A DNA stretch of 64,000 nucleotides, taken from positions 1 through 64,000 of the forward strand of contig CADCCP010000010.1 in NCBI GenBank assembly GCA_902800005.1, written 5' to 3'. The stretch comes from an uncultured Ruminococcus sp. (lineage in GTDB: Bacteria > Bacillota > Clostridia > Oscillospirales > Acutalibacteraceae). The notes beneath the pieces are model-generated. The model saw only the letters and a program-made list of their open reading frames with translations. It did no database searches and had not been told where the DNA came from. Positions 17,880 through 26,240 of the stretch are shown piece after piece. How positions within the stretch are numbered: position 1 is the stretch's first letter; every line of letters begins with the position of its first letter. A program made the translations under genes and the position numbers.

Positions 17880-18269
17880 ATGAACGATTTAAAAATCGGT
17901 GCGGAAAATACGGTCTCTGCCAAAGTTACACCAAAAAATACCGCTCTTGCCATGCAAAGCGGAACTCTGGAAGTATTTGCTACACCTTCAGTTTCGGCTC
18001 TCATGGAAAAAGCTGCTTGTGAGTTGGTGCAGCCCTTTCTTGATGAGGGCATAACGACTGTCGGCACTATGATCTCTCTGGAACATATCAGTGCAAGTCC
18101 CGTCGGTGCGGATATTACTGCAAAGGCTGTTTTGACGGACGTTGACGGCAGAAAATTCTCTTTCGACATTTTCGCTTACGACAATGCGGGGCTTATAGCA
18201 CAGGGAAAACATGAACGCTTTTCTGTGAAAGCGGAAAAATTTATGCAAAAAGCAAACTCTAAGATCTGA
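17880..18269 (+). CDS. Hot-dog fold thioesterase (fluoroacetyl-CoA thioesterase FlK-like)
   Basis: 129 residues. The signature ATPSVSALMEKAA with an acidic residue, and GTMISLEHISASPVGADI with the conserved Thr and His, match FlK-type acyl-CoA thioesterases. The likely role is housekeeping hydrolysis of a short acyl-CoA; true fluoroacetate specificity is unlikely. GAGG lies eight bases upstream of the ATG. TATAAT at about 17850 is a possible -10. The next gene follows after 15 bp. Confidence 0.9.
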   Translation: MNDLKIGAENTVSAKVTPKNTALAMQSGTLEVFATPSVSALMEKAACELVQPFLDEGITTVGTMISLEHISASPVGADITAKAVLTDVDGRKFSFDIFAYDNAGLIAQGKHERFSVKAEKFMQKANSKI

Positions 18270-18284
18270 AAGGAACGGTATATC

Positions 18285-18668
18285 ATGAAAAAATCAGAAA
18301 AGGCTGTCGAATTTAAAAAAAGAAATAACTGCTGTCAGGCGGTCTTATTGGCATTCGCTGACAAACTGCCACTTGACGAAAACACCCTTCTTCAGATAGG
18401 TTCCGGCTTCGGTTCGGGCATGGGAGGCATGGAGGCAACTTGCGGTGCATTGTGTGGAGTATGCATAGCTGCAGGCATGATGAACGATACAGCAAAACCT
18501 ACAAAAATGCTTTCAAGAAATATTCTCAATGATTTTCAGACAAGCTGCGGGGCTACTCTCTGCAAAGACCTCAAAGGCGTTTCTACAGGAAAGATGCTTT
18601 GCAGTTGTGATGATTGTGTAAAGAATGCCGTTCTTGCACTTGAGAGAGCTTTCGGCATGGAGGATTGA
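18285..18668 (+). CDS. C_GCAxxG_C_C family putative redox protein
   Basis: 127 residues with the family motif: a CC pair at residues 16-17, TCGALCGVCIAAG, then Cys residues in SCGATLCKDL and CSCDDCV. These cysteines suggest a redox-active or metal-binding protein; the biochemical role of the family is unsettled. It starts with MKKSEKAVEF after a GGAACGG-type ribosome site and sits 15 bp after the thioesterase and 4 bp before the next gene, so the three are probably co-transcribed. Confidence 0.92.
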   Translation: MKKSEKAVEFKKRNNCCQAVLLAFADKLPLDENTLLQIGSGFGSGMGGMEATCGALCGVCIAAGMMNDTAKPTKMLSRNILNDFQTSCGATLCKDLKGVSTGKMLCSCDDCVKNAVLALERAFGMED

Positions 18669-18672
18669 CACA

Positions 18673-19161
18673 ATGCCTGACTTATCCGATTTAAATGTAC
18701 CTGTTGTTGCACTCGTTATAGCAGGTATCGGCATGACGATACTTCTCATAATACTTGTATGGTATATCATCATGCGTGTGACCTTCAGAAAAAAAGTCTA
18801 TGCAAAAATAATCGATACTGCAAAACGTCCCGTCAAGGACAAGAAAAAGAAAAAGCCTCTCACCCCGCAGGAACAAATTGCCATACTTAAAAAAGGCGAT
18901 CCCCTTGAACAGTTCACTTATCAGTATTCACCGATATACGAGTATGAGTACAACAACAAGAGTTTCCGTACACCGAGCGGTTTCTACACCCTCAAACAAA
19001 ATATTTTTAAACTCAATACTGTGAAAAAAATTTATATTGATCCCGACGATCCAAACAGGTTGTTTGATCTGAGATTTTACCGTGCAAACCTGGTACGTGC
19101 AGCGATAATGGGTATCATACTCATAGCTGTGGCAGGCATACTTATATTTTTCTTTCACTGA
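18673..19161 (+). CDS. Membrane protein with two transmembrane segments, DUF3592-like
   Basis: 162 residues. A first transmembrane helix (about 8-30) is followed by a lysine-rich stretch (KDKKKKKPLT), then a soluble beta-rich part containing YIDPDDPNRLFDLRF, and a second hydrophobic segment at the C-terminus. The VYAKII...IYIDPDDP pattern resembles DUF3592. The ATG at 18673 has GGAGG eight bases upstream, located in the last codons of the preceding gene; an upstream in-frame start at 18625 would overlap that gene deeply. Confidence 0.75.
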   Translation: MPDLSDLNVPVVALVIAGIGMTILLIILVWYIIMRVTFRKKVYAKIIDTAKRPVKDKKKKKPLTPQEQIAILKKGDPLEQFTYQYSPIYEYEYNNKSFRTPSGFYTLKQNIFKLNTVKKIYIDPDDPNRLFDLRFYRANLVRAAIMGIILIAVAGILIFFFH

Positions 19162-19173
19162 AATACAACGAAA

Positions 19174-19206
19174 AGGCGATATTCCCTAAACAAAGGAATA
19201 TCGTCT
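19174..19206 (+). terminator. Terminator after the 17880-19161 unit
   Basis: AGGCGATATTCC pairs with GGAATATCGTCT around a nine-base loop. The T-tract is weak. Confidence 0.65.
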
Positions 19207-19217
19207 TGACGTTATAA

Positions 19218-19319
19218 AGACTTTTCAAAAAAAATCATGTTCTGATACACGGAAATTTCGATATATACGCCGAGAAATTTGCAAGAGAGAATAAACTTTC
19301 AGAACATACATTATTTTGA
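19218..19319 (+). pseudogene. Possible gene remnant, no start codon
   Basis: A 33-codon open stretch reading HVLIHGNFDIYAEKF in its first half and ending at TGA 19317-19319 has protein-like composition but no ATG/GTG/TTG start with a ribosome site. It lies just before the HEAT-repeat gene. It may be decayed coding sequence, or chance. Confidence 0.25.
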
Positions 19320-19335
19320 GTAGCAGAAGGTGATC

Positions 19336-20028
19336 ATGTTGGTTAATAGAATATTGGATAAATTGATATTAATGAAAGACAAGAAACTGACAGAAGATGA
19401 TGTTGATTTTGCCCGCAGATGCCTGTCCGATAAAGAGCCTTTGGTCAGATCGGAAGCAGTAGGCTTGATATGCAGTTCCGATTTTTTCAATGAAAAAGAT
19501 ATTGAAAGACTGCTGACTTTGTTTGACGATGATGAAATGACGGTTAGAGCCGAAGTATATGACGGGTTGTCGGAATGCACAAATGAAATTGTTTCAGAAA
19601 AATTAAAAAATGCCGTTTATTCGGAGAAGGATGATATTGCACGTTCTTATGCAATAGAAGCATGGACGGATACGATAATAAATATTTCCGCCGGCACTTT
19701 TGATAAAGAGATAAATTTTATCAGGTCGATACAAAACTTCGATTTCATACAGCAGTCGGAATATAGCCGACTTGCCTGTGAATGTGCACTTTATTCCTTT
19801 AAAGTCAAAGGTGCATTACAAGGTATGCTGTCGTTTCTGGAAAGTGAAGACTATCATATCCAATGTTCTGTTATAAACAGCTTGATGCGGATATTGAGAA
19901 AAGATGATGTTTCCGAAACAAGCCGTGTACTTTCCGAATTTTTAAACAAGCACCCCTGCAAAGCGGTAAAGGGTTGTATAGAAGAATTTTTTAGTGAATT
20001 TGTATCTGAAAATACGGATTTTAATTGA
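19336..20028 (+). CDS. HEAT-repeat-like helical protein, unknown function
   Basis: 230 residues made almost wholly of amphipathic helices in HEAT-like pairs, for example ARRCLSDKEPLVRSEAVGLI, then LLTLFDDDEMTVRAEVYDGL and a later MLSFLESEDYHIQCSVINSL. Such solenoids bind proteins; the partner is unknown. The ATG at 19336 is preferred (AGAAGG five bases upstream) over a GTG two codons earlier. No operon partner is obvious. The gene ends about 50 bp before a strong hairpin. Confidence 0.78.
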   Translation: MLVNRILDKLILMKDKKLTEDDVDFARRCLSDKEPLVRSEAVGLICSSDFFNEKDIERLLTLFDDDEMTVRAEVYDGLSECTNEIVSEKLKNAVYSEKDDIARSYAIEAWTDTIINISAGTFDKEINFIRSIQNFDFIQQSEYSRLACECALYSFKVKGALQGMLSFLESEDYHIQCSVINSLMRILRKDDVSETSRVLSEFLNKHPCKAVKGCIEEFFSEFVSENTDFN

Positions 20029-20075
20029 GTCCGGAAAGGCATACGATAAAATATGTTTTTCCCTCAACATCAAAT

Positions 20076-20111
20076 AAGCAGGCGAGGAAATTGTACTTTC
20101 CTCGCCTGCTT
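20076..20111. terminator. Strong hairpin between the HEAT gene and tRNA-Arg
   Basis: A 15-bp perfect stem (AAGCAGGCGAGGAAA / TTTCCTCGCCTGCTT) with a six-base loop lies between convergent units. T-tracts are poor, but the stem is long enough for termination of both. Confidence 0.7.
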
Positions 20112-20115
20112 GACG

Positions 20116-20192
20116 TGGCACGCTGAAAGGGACTCGAACCCCCGACCTACTGGTTCGTAGCCAGTCACTCTATCCAACTGAGCTATCAGCGC
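20116..20192 (-). tRNA. tRNA-Arg (anticodon ACG)
   Basis: On the minus strand the acceptor GCGCTGA pairs with TCAGCGT. The D-arm has AGCTCAGTTGGATAGAGT. The anticodon stem-loop CTGGCTACGAACCAG gives anticodon ACG. The T-arm has GGTTCGAGTCC. CCA is encoded. All four arms are complete over 77 nt. Confidence 0.97.
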
Positions 20193-20264
20193 ACATGATC
20201 TTTATCAGACTACCCGATTATTATAACATATCGATTTTCAAATTGCAAGAGTTTTTTAAAAAAA

Positions 20265-20546
20265 TTATTTTAAAAGTATATAAAGACCTATTCCTGCAAG
20301 CAGTTCACATACAAATATAACAGGTATGCCTATCATAAAAAGTTTATGTTTCGTTTTGTGGTGTATGATGTTCATTGTGACATACATTGTTATACAGCCG
20401 CTGAGGGCTGCCACTGTCATAAGCGTTTTTTCGGGTACTCGCCATTTTTTACGCTTTGCAGCATTTTTGTCTTTTATTGTTATTGCTGCTGCCGCTATGT
20501 TCATGATAATTGCATATACTATCAGCAAAATATGATACCATTCCAA
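20265..20546 (-). CDS. DUF1294 small membrane protein
   Basis: 93 residues with about three hydrophobic segments. The pattern IKDKNAAKRKKWRVPEKTL, then a small-residue helix, then HHKTKHKLF, is the hallmark of DUF1294. Function is unknown. It is divergent from the glycosidase at 20623. Confidence 0.9.
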   Translation of the reverse strand: MEWYHILLIVYAIIMNIAAAAITIKDKNAAKRKKWRVPEKTLMTVAALSGCITMYVTMNIIHHKTKHKLFMIGIPVIFVCELLAGIGLYILLK

Positions 20547-20622
20547 TTTTTTCCTTCTCCTGTCATTAAATTTATATTTCTATTATATATTTATATATCG
20601 ATAAAATCAAGGCGGTGTTTGC

Positions 20623-21768
20623 ATGAAAAAAATATTTGTATCTGCAATAGTGCTGATATTGAGTTTTACATTGATGTCTTTCAGGGGAGGGAAAGATGTG
20701 AGAGCTGTATCCGGTGAAATGCGTGGTATATGGATACCGTATATGTCGCTTACTCTTTCTGAGGGTGAACGCACCGAACAGGGCTTTCACAGAAAAATTG
20801 ATGACATGGTAAAAAAGTGTGCCGAGTACAAGATAAATACTGCCATAGTTCAGGTACGCCCTTTCAGTGATGCTTTATACCCATCGGATATATTCCCGTA
20901 TTCCCACATTATCACGGGGACGCAGGGAACAGCCCCTGATTTTGATTGTCTGAAATATATAATTGAAAAATTCCATGAAAAAAATATAGCCGTTCATGCA
21001 TGGGTAAATCCTCTGAGAGTTTCAACAGGTCAGACACCTGCATATATCGCAGAAAGCAACCCCTGCAAAAAATACCCTACTTTCACATATAAAGACGGGA
21101 TATATTATGATCCGTCATACCCCGAAGTGCGAAAGTTGATAATTGACGGTATAGCGGAGATCGCCAGAAATTATGATGTTGACGGTGTGCAGATAGATGA
21201 CTATTTCTACCCGTCGGAAGATTTGGATTATGATAAAAAGAGTTATGACGAATATGCAAAGTCTGTGAAAAGTGATTTTCTGCCCGTATCGCAGAGTGAG
21301 TGGAGAAAGGCAAATATCAATATGCTTGTGGAGGGCATATATTCAAGAGTGCATTCGATAAAGGAAAATATAGTATTCGGCATAGCTCCTCAATGTAATT
21401 TTGACAACAATGAAAAAATAGGTGCAGATGTGGGGGTATGGTGTTCACAGAGGGGATATATTGATTATATATGCCCGCAGATATATGTCAGCAACGACCA
21501 CCCTGTATTTCCGTTTGAACCGCTTGCGGACAGGTGGAAGGCAACTGTTTCAAATACAGATATAAAGTTATATACAGGGCTTGGAATGTACAAGGCAGGC
21601 TCGGATGCGGACAGCGGTACATGGCTTTTGAGTGACGACAATCTCAAAAAACAGATAGAATATATCAGAAAAATAAATGCAGACGGTTTTATTTTATATT
21701 CCTATGAATATCTTGAAAGCAAGTCAACAGAAAAAGAAGTAAAAAATGCCTTGTCAGTCATTGACTGA
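20623..21768 (+). CDS. Glycoside hydrolase-like 10 (GHL10 / DUF187) secreted protein
   Basis: 381 residues with an N-terminal signal or anchor segment. The body is a TIM-barrel-like GHL10 domain: EMRGIWIPYMSL, NTAIVQVRPFSDALYPS, IAVHAWVNPLRVS, DGVQIDDYFYPSEDL and VCPQIY-type strands are in order. Members are thought to be cell-wall or polysaccharide-acting hydrolases; in this gene the conserved acidic residues in DGVQIDDYFYP are present. The 3' end overlaps the convergent rqcH end by 15 bp. Confidence 0.9.
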   Translation: MKKIFVSAIVLILSFTLMSFRGGKDVRAVSGEMRGIWIPYMSLTLSEGERTEQGFHRKIDDMVKKCAEYKINTAIVQVRPFSDALYPSDIFPYSHIITGTQGTAPDFDCLKYIIEKFHEKNIAVHAWVNPLRVSTGQTPAYIAESNPCKKYPTFTYKDGIYYDPSYPEVRKLIIDGIAEIARNYDVDGVQIDDYFYPSEDLDYDKKSYDEYAKSVKSDFLPVSQSEWRKANINMLVEGIYSRVHSIKENIVFGIAPQCNFDNNEKIGADVGVWCSQRGYIDYICPQIYVSNDHPVFPFEPLADRWKATVSNTDIKLYTGLGMYKAGSDADSGTWLLSDDNLKKQIEYIRKINADGFILYSYEYLESKSTEKEVKNALSVID

Positions 21769-23446
21769 TAGTGGAGTGACAAACATCGTTTTCTGATTGG
21801 TATATATGACCATGCCGGGCTTTGCTCCCTGCGGTTTGCTGACGAATTTTACCTTCGTGTAGTCAACAGGTACTTTACTTGAATTTCGTGCCTTGCAGTG
21901 AGCCGCCGAAAGTGCCGCCGCATACAAAAGCGTGTTTTCATCAACTTCACGACCGTTTGTTATAATTATCGTATGCGAGCCGGGTATATCTTTGGCATGA
22001 AGCCATATATCGCTTTTATTTGCATATTTCAATGTCAGTTTATCATTTTGCCTGTTGTTTCGTCCAATGAGTATCTTAAAGCCTGCTTCAGACGTAAATT
22101 CAAGCGGTGGCAAGGCACTTTCCGATTTTTGTTTTTTGCCTTTGGATTTTATATATCCCTGTTCGGCGAGTTCCTGACGGATCTCATCAAGTTCCCTGAC
22201 GCTCTCGGCACGGGAAAGGCTGTCCATAACAGAGGATATATAATCAAGTTCTGTTTCGGCTTTTTCAATTTGGACTTTCAAGACTTGTTCGGCAGTTTTG
22301 GCTTTTTGATACTTCTTGTAATATCTCTGAGAGTTTGCTGACGGGGACAATGCCCTGTCAAGAGGAATTTTTATCTTTGCAAGATTTTCGTCATAGTAAT
22401 TCTCTACTTCACATTCATCAAGACCTTTTTCGAGCCTGTACAAATTTGCTTGTATCAAGTCACCGCATATACGGAAATATTCCCTGTCTGCACAGGCGGA
22501 AAGTTCCTCATTTTGCAGATATATTTTTTTTATAAGTCTTGAAGCCGTGTTTGAAAGCAGTTTGTTGAGGTCATCGGATTTTTGTCTGACGTTCTCAAGC
22601 ATATCCCGCCTTGAATAATAGGTGTCAAGCAGTTCGCAGAAGCTGTTTCGTTTGTCGGAACGTCCCGTTCCGTACTGCTGGATATGCTCAAATGTAAAGT
22701 CAACAGGTTTTTTAGTGCCGTCCGTGATGATATACGGTTCACCCGTACAGTCACGCACGGCATTTATCGTTCTCTTCAAGAAAAATCTCAATCTGGAAAC
22801 GCTTTCTTCATCAAGTTCGGAAGTGTACAGATCTCTGCCGTGACCGGCAAGATGTTCCCATTCTCTGCAAATAATGGGGGATATGCCCTGTACGACAGAA
22901 AGGAGTGCTTTTGACAGTGACATATTTCTTGATATATTCTGAACGGCAGTGATAATATCGTCTGCACCGTGTTCAAGGATACATAATTTATTTTGAGCGG
23001 GCGGAAATTCATATTTCATATTGGGCAGGACAAGTCTCTGTGATGACATGGAAAGATCGACACGTTTGACGGCATCTATAATAATGCCGTCACCGTCAAT
23101 GAAAAACGGTATCGCCGAGTTCATTCGTGCCTTCAAAGTCAAGTAAAAGCAGTCTTTCAAGTTCGGGCTGACGTATATTCCTGAGCCTTGCCCCCGAAAG
23201 ACGTTTTCTTAAAAGCATACACAGCATGGGGGGAACTTTGGGATTTTCGGGTGATGCGGAAGTTATATTTATGCGGGGGGAGTTCGCCCGTGCAGAGATG
23301 AGCAGTTTTTTTACCCCCTCTCTTGATCGCATGGAAAGAATTATCTCATCTTTTGAGGGCTGATAAATTTTATCGACCTTACTGTTTATCAAATTTTCTT
23401 CAAGTTCTTTTTTTATATGCCTTAAAAAAGCTCCGTCAAGTGCCAT
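21754..23446 (-). pseudogene. rqcH: RqcH (NFACT, ribosome quality control), split by a frameshifting deletion
   Basis: RqcH binds stalled 50S subunits and directs alanine tailing. The first frame (23446-23096) encodes MALDGAFLRHIKKEL...KIYQPSKDEIILSMR...CMLLRKRLSGAR...NELGDTVF and then stops. The rest continues in another frame from about 23130 to 21754, with IIIDAVKRVDLSM, VLPNMKYEFPPAQ, a coiled coil, and the NFACT-R block ILIGRNNRQNDKL...DIWLHAKDIPGSH. Compared with the family, about 15 residues (the KLYVEIMGxxSNII segment) are missing at the joint, so the lesion is a deletion of roughly 45 bp that is not a multiple of three. The start ATG at 23446 follows GGAAG. Both halves are otherwise well preserved, so the event is recent or a sequence error. 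Confidence 0.9.
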
Positions 23447-23466
23447 AATACTTCTTCCTTTCGTTA

Positions 23467-23487
23467 GAGTGGAGAGTTGAGAGTGGA
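23467..23487. repeat. Heptanucleotide repeat (TCCACTC class, reverse orientation)
   Basis: GAGTGGA, GAGTTGA, GAGTGGA in register just upstream of rqcH. The reverse complement matches the phrase found at 39057-39084. Confidence 0.8.
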
Positions 23488-23686
23488 GTTGTTTAAAGAT
23501 ACACTTTTTGTTTGATTTTTGCAAAAAGCGGTATTACATAAATGCTCCACTCTAATAATGTAATTATAGTTTGATTTGTGGGAAATGTCAAAGGGATAAA
23601 AGGGAAATATTGGGAGATAAAAAAATTGTAATAGATTTGTAACTAATATCGTTGTATACGTTTACAAAAATGTTTATTTTAAGATA

Positions 23687-23707
23687 TGCATAATGCACAA
23701 TGAAAAT
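23687..23707. repeat. Heptanucleotide repeat, short (TGCATAA class)
   Basis: TGCATAA, TGCACAA, TGAAAAT in register, within the gene-free stretch 23525-23911 that otherwise shows only the promoter of the next gene. Confidence 0.65.
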
Positions 23708-23814
23708 GTTTTTTAATTCTTTCTGAGAAGATAAAAAACTGCAATTTATCGTCAAAATCACCAAAAACATTTAAATGTTAAAATTTGTAAAGTAAAAAAA
23801 ATCGTATATTCTGC

Positions 23815-23843
23815 TTGCTTTTTTCGGTCGGTCATTGTATAAT
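23815..23843 (+). promoter_or_regulatory. Sigma-A promoter of the starch-binding surface protein
   Basis: TTGCTT at 23815-23820 and TATAAT at 23838-23843 with 17-bp spacing, about 70 bp before the start codon. Confidence 0.75.
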
Positions 23844-23911
23844 TATCAAAGATAAAGTCCGATTTAATGGGCTTTAAAAAATTTGATTTTGTAATTAGGA
23901 GGACGATTACA

Positions 23912-26104
23912 ATGTACAAGAAAAAGATTATTGGCATTGCACTTATCGCAGCTATGGTAAGTTCAATGACAGCACTGTCTGTTTCCGCAGGTCGTAACAG
24001 TTTCGATGGCGATGAGATCGAGACTTATACCGAGAATCACACATTCGGTATCGTTGGTGCAATGACAGATTGGGGCGGACAGCCTGACGTAGCTATGACC
24101 GATCCCGATGGTGACGGCATTTATGTAGGTATCTACAAGGATCTCGCAGCAGGTACCTATGCATTTAAAGTACGTGCCGACAGCAGTTGGGATGACAGTT
24201 GGGGTATGTATGAAGCAGATTACGAGAGAACAATGAACAGCCAGACCGACTGCTCTATTACAGTTGAGGGTACAACGGACCTTATCGTTACACTCGATAC
24301 AAACGGCGATGACGAAGTTGTATGGCCTGTATCTTTCTTCACAACAGACAGCAAGGAAGAAAGCAAATACGGCATTTGCGGCTTGTTTACAGGTTGGGGC
24401 GGCGATCCCGATGCTCCCATGTATGAGTATGCAGAAGGCAAGTATGTGGGTATCGTTAAAGACGTTGCAGCAGGCGACTATGCATTTAAAGTACGTGCCG
24501 ACAGCGATTGGGTTGAAAGCTATGGCGTGTATGAAGAAGACTATGACAGAACCAACAACAGTCAGACTGACTGTGCTATGACTATCGAAGCAGACGAAGA
24601 AAAAGGCGACCTTATTGTGTTCTTTGACACAACAGGCGATGACGATCAGATTTGGCCTGTATCATGGTCAGTAATTACTCCTGTCTCTGTTCTTAATGTT
24701 TACAGTGGCAAGTTCGTTGAAGAAGAAGAACCTGTATCAGAAGAACCCTCAGAGATTATCAATCCTCTTACACCGAGCAAATACGGTATCGTTGGTTCAA
24801 TGACAGGTTGGGGCGAAACAGATGACTACCCGATGTTTGAAACAGAGACCGGCGTATTTGAAGGCGTTACAAGCGTTCTTCCCGCAGGCGACTATCAGTT
24901 CAAAGTACGTGCTGACAGCGATTGGGCTGAAAGCTATGGCGTATATGAAGCAGATTACGACAGAACTAACAACAGCCAGACCGATATCGGAATCACTCTC
25001 AGTGAAGATGCAGCTATCACTGTTAAACTCGATACAACAGGCGATGACGATCAGATCTGGCCTGTAAGCTACAAGATCGGTGAAGGCGAGTGGGTATACA
25101 CAGGTAAACCCGTTGAGGAAGAGCCTGTAGTATCAGAAGAGCCCGTATCAGAGCCTGTATCAGAGCCTGTATCAGAGCCTGTATCAGAGCCTGTATCAGA
25201 GCCTTCCGAAACGTCTGTTCCCGTTGTAGAGCCCTCAGAAACATCAAAGCCTGAGTTCTATGAAACAAAGGTAACTGACTATGTATACTTCGACAACAGC
25301 GAAACAAAGTGGGACGAAGTTTATGCTTACTGGTGGGACAGCGACTATGCAAGAACATATGACCTCGAAGGCAATGACTGGGGTATCGTAAAGACAACTA
25401 ACCCTGAAACAGGTGCAGAAGGTTGGGAGCCCGTTAAATTCCCCGGCACAAAGATGACTCAGATCGAAGGTACAGACATCTGGCAGGCAAGAGTTCCTTT
25501 TGAAGCAGATTTCATCATCTTCGGCAGCGGTAAGAGCGATGAACAGGTTCAGGCAGGCGAGATCGGCTATCAGACAGCAGACCTTAAATTTGATCCGATC
25601 GCTAATGCTGGTCAGATCTATGTAGTAGACGCTAAGCCTACGACAGCTGATCCTAACGACAAGAAAGCTAACCCGACTCCCGGACGTGGCATTGAAAAGA
25701 CTAAGTATAAATACAATGTAGGTGCTTGGGAAGATTACACTGCATATGCAGCAGCAAAGGGCGTTGAAGCTAAATTCATGTCAGAAATAATCGGCGAAGT
25801 TCCTCAGCAGTCTGACGTAAGCAAGCCCGCTGATACAACAAGCAAACCCGATAATACAACAAGCAAACCCGATAATACAACAAGCAAACCCGATAATACA
25901 ACAAGCAAGCCCGTTTATACAAACAGTGGCAGCAACAACGGCGGTACAAACAATGGTACTAACAACGGCAGCAGCAATAACAACGGCCGCACATCTACTC
26001 CTGTTAGCACAGGCGATGCTACAATGCCTGTTGCAGTAGCTGCAGTTGCAGTTCTTGCACTCGGTACAGCAGTTCTTGCTTCAAGAAAAAAGGTTGAAGA
26101 ATAA
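23912..26104 (+). CDS. Cell-surface starch-binding protein with X25-like and CBM26-like modules
   Basis: 730 residues, secreted and probably wall-attached. The signal peptide runs to about residue 27 (TALSVSAG). Three tandem modules start near residues 42, 150 and 288, each with GIVGxMTxWG...AGxYxFKVRADSxW...YGVYEADYDRTNNSQTD; this resembles the X25/SusE-F-like modules of pullulanases and starch-binding proteins. A module near 455-560 (YVYFDNSETKWDEVYAYWW) resembles CBM26 starch-binding domains. Linkers contain EPVS repeats and TTSKPDN repeats. The C-terminus has STGD, a hydrophobic helix and RKKVEE, a sorting-signal-like tail. No catalytic domain is seen, so the role is binding starch or displaying it to enzymes, as in the Sas proteins of R. 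bromii. AGGAGG supports the ATG at 23912 rather than the in-frame ATG at 23867. Confidence 0.85.
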   Translation: MYKKKIIGIALIAAMVSSMTALSVSAGRNSFDGDEIETYTENHTFGIVGAMTDWGGQPDVAMTDPDGDGIYVGIYKDLAAGTYAFKVRADSSWDDSWGMYEADYERTMNSQTDCSITVEGTTDLIVTLDTNGDDEVVWPVSFFTTDSKEESKYGICGLFTGWGGDPDAPMYEYAEGKYVGIVKDVAAGDYAFKVRADSDWVESYGVYEEDYDRTNNSQTDCAMTIEADEEKGDLIVFFDTTGDDDQIWPVSWSVITPVSVLNVYSGKFVEEEEPVSEEPSEIINPLTPSKYGIVGSMTGWGETDDYPMFETETGVFEGVTSVLPAGDYQFKVRADSDWAESYGVYEADYDRTNNSQTDIGITLSEDAAITVKLDTTGDDDQIWPVSYKIGEGEWVYTGKPVEEEPVVSEEPVSEPVSEPVSEPVSEPVSEPSETSVPVVEPSETSKPEFYETKVTDYVYFDNSETKWDEVYAYWWDSDYARTYDLEGNDWGIVKTTNPETGAEGWEPVKFPGTKMTQIEGTDIWQARVPFEADFIIFGSGKSDEQVQAGEIGYQTADLKFDPIANAGQIYVVDAKPTTADPNDKKANPTPGRGIEKTKYKYNVGAWEDYTAYAAAKGVEAKFMSEIIGEVPQQSDVSKPADTTSKPDNTTSKPDNTTSKPDNTTSKPVYTNSGSNNGGTNNGTNNGSSNNNGRTSTPVSTGDATMPVAVAAVAVLALGTAVLASRKKVEE
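25139..25198 (+). repeat. 12-bp in-frame VNTR coding EPVS
   Basis: Five consecutive 12-bp units of GAGCC(T/C)GTATCA in the linker of the surface protein; four are identical. Confidence 0.93.
25835..25918 (+). repeat. 21-bp in-frame VNTR coding TTSKPDN
   Basis: Three identical 21-bp units and a fourth diverged one, in the C-terminal spacer before the sorting-like tail. Confidence 0.93.
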
Positions 26105-26132
26105 TATCTTCGCTTTGAATCCTGAATGAAAT

Positions 26133-26171
26133 TCTCTCCGATGGTCAAACGACTGTCGGAGAGATTTTTTT
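26133..26171 (+). terminator. Terminator of the starch-binding protein gene
   Basis: TCTCTCCGA pairs with TCGGAGAGA and is followed by seven T. Confidence 0.88.
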
Positions 26172-26174
26172 CAA

Positions 26175-26240
26175 TGTGAAATGAGGAATGAGGAATGTGC
26201 AATATCAACATTCCTCATTCCTCATTCCTAATTTCTCATT
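26175..26240. repeat. Inverted pair of heptanucleotide repeats
   Basis: ATGAGGAATGAGGAATGT (26181-26198) pairs perfectly over 18 bp with 26208-26225 across a nine-base loop. Both arms are built from the TTCCTCA heptad in opposite orientation, and TTCCTAA and TTTCTCA units continue on the right. Confidence 0.88.
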
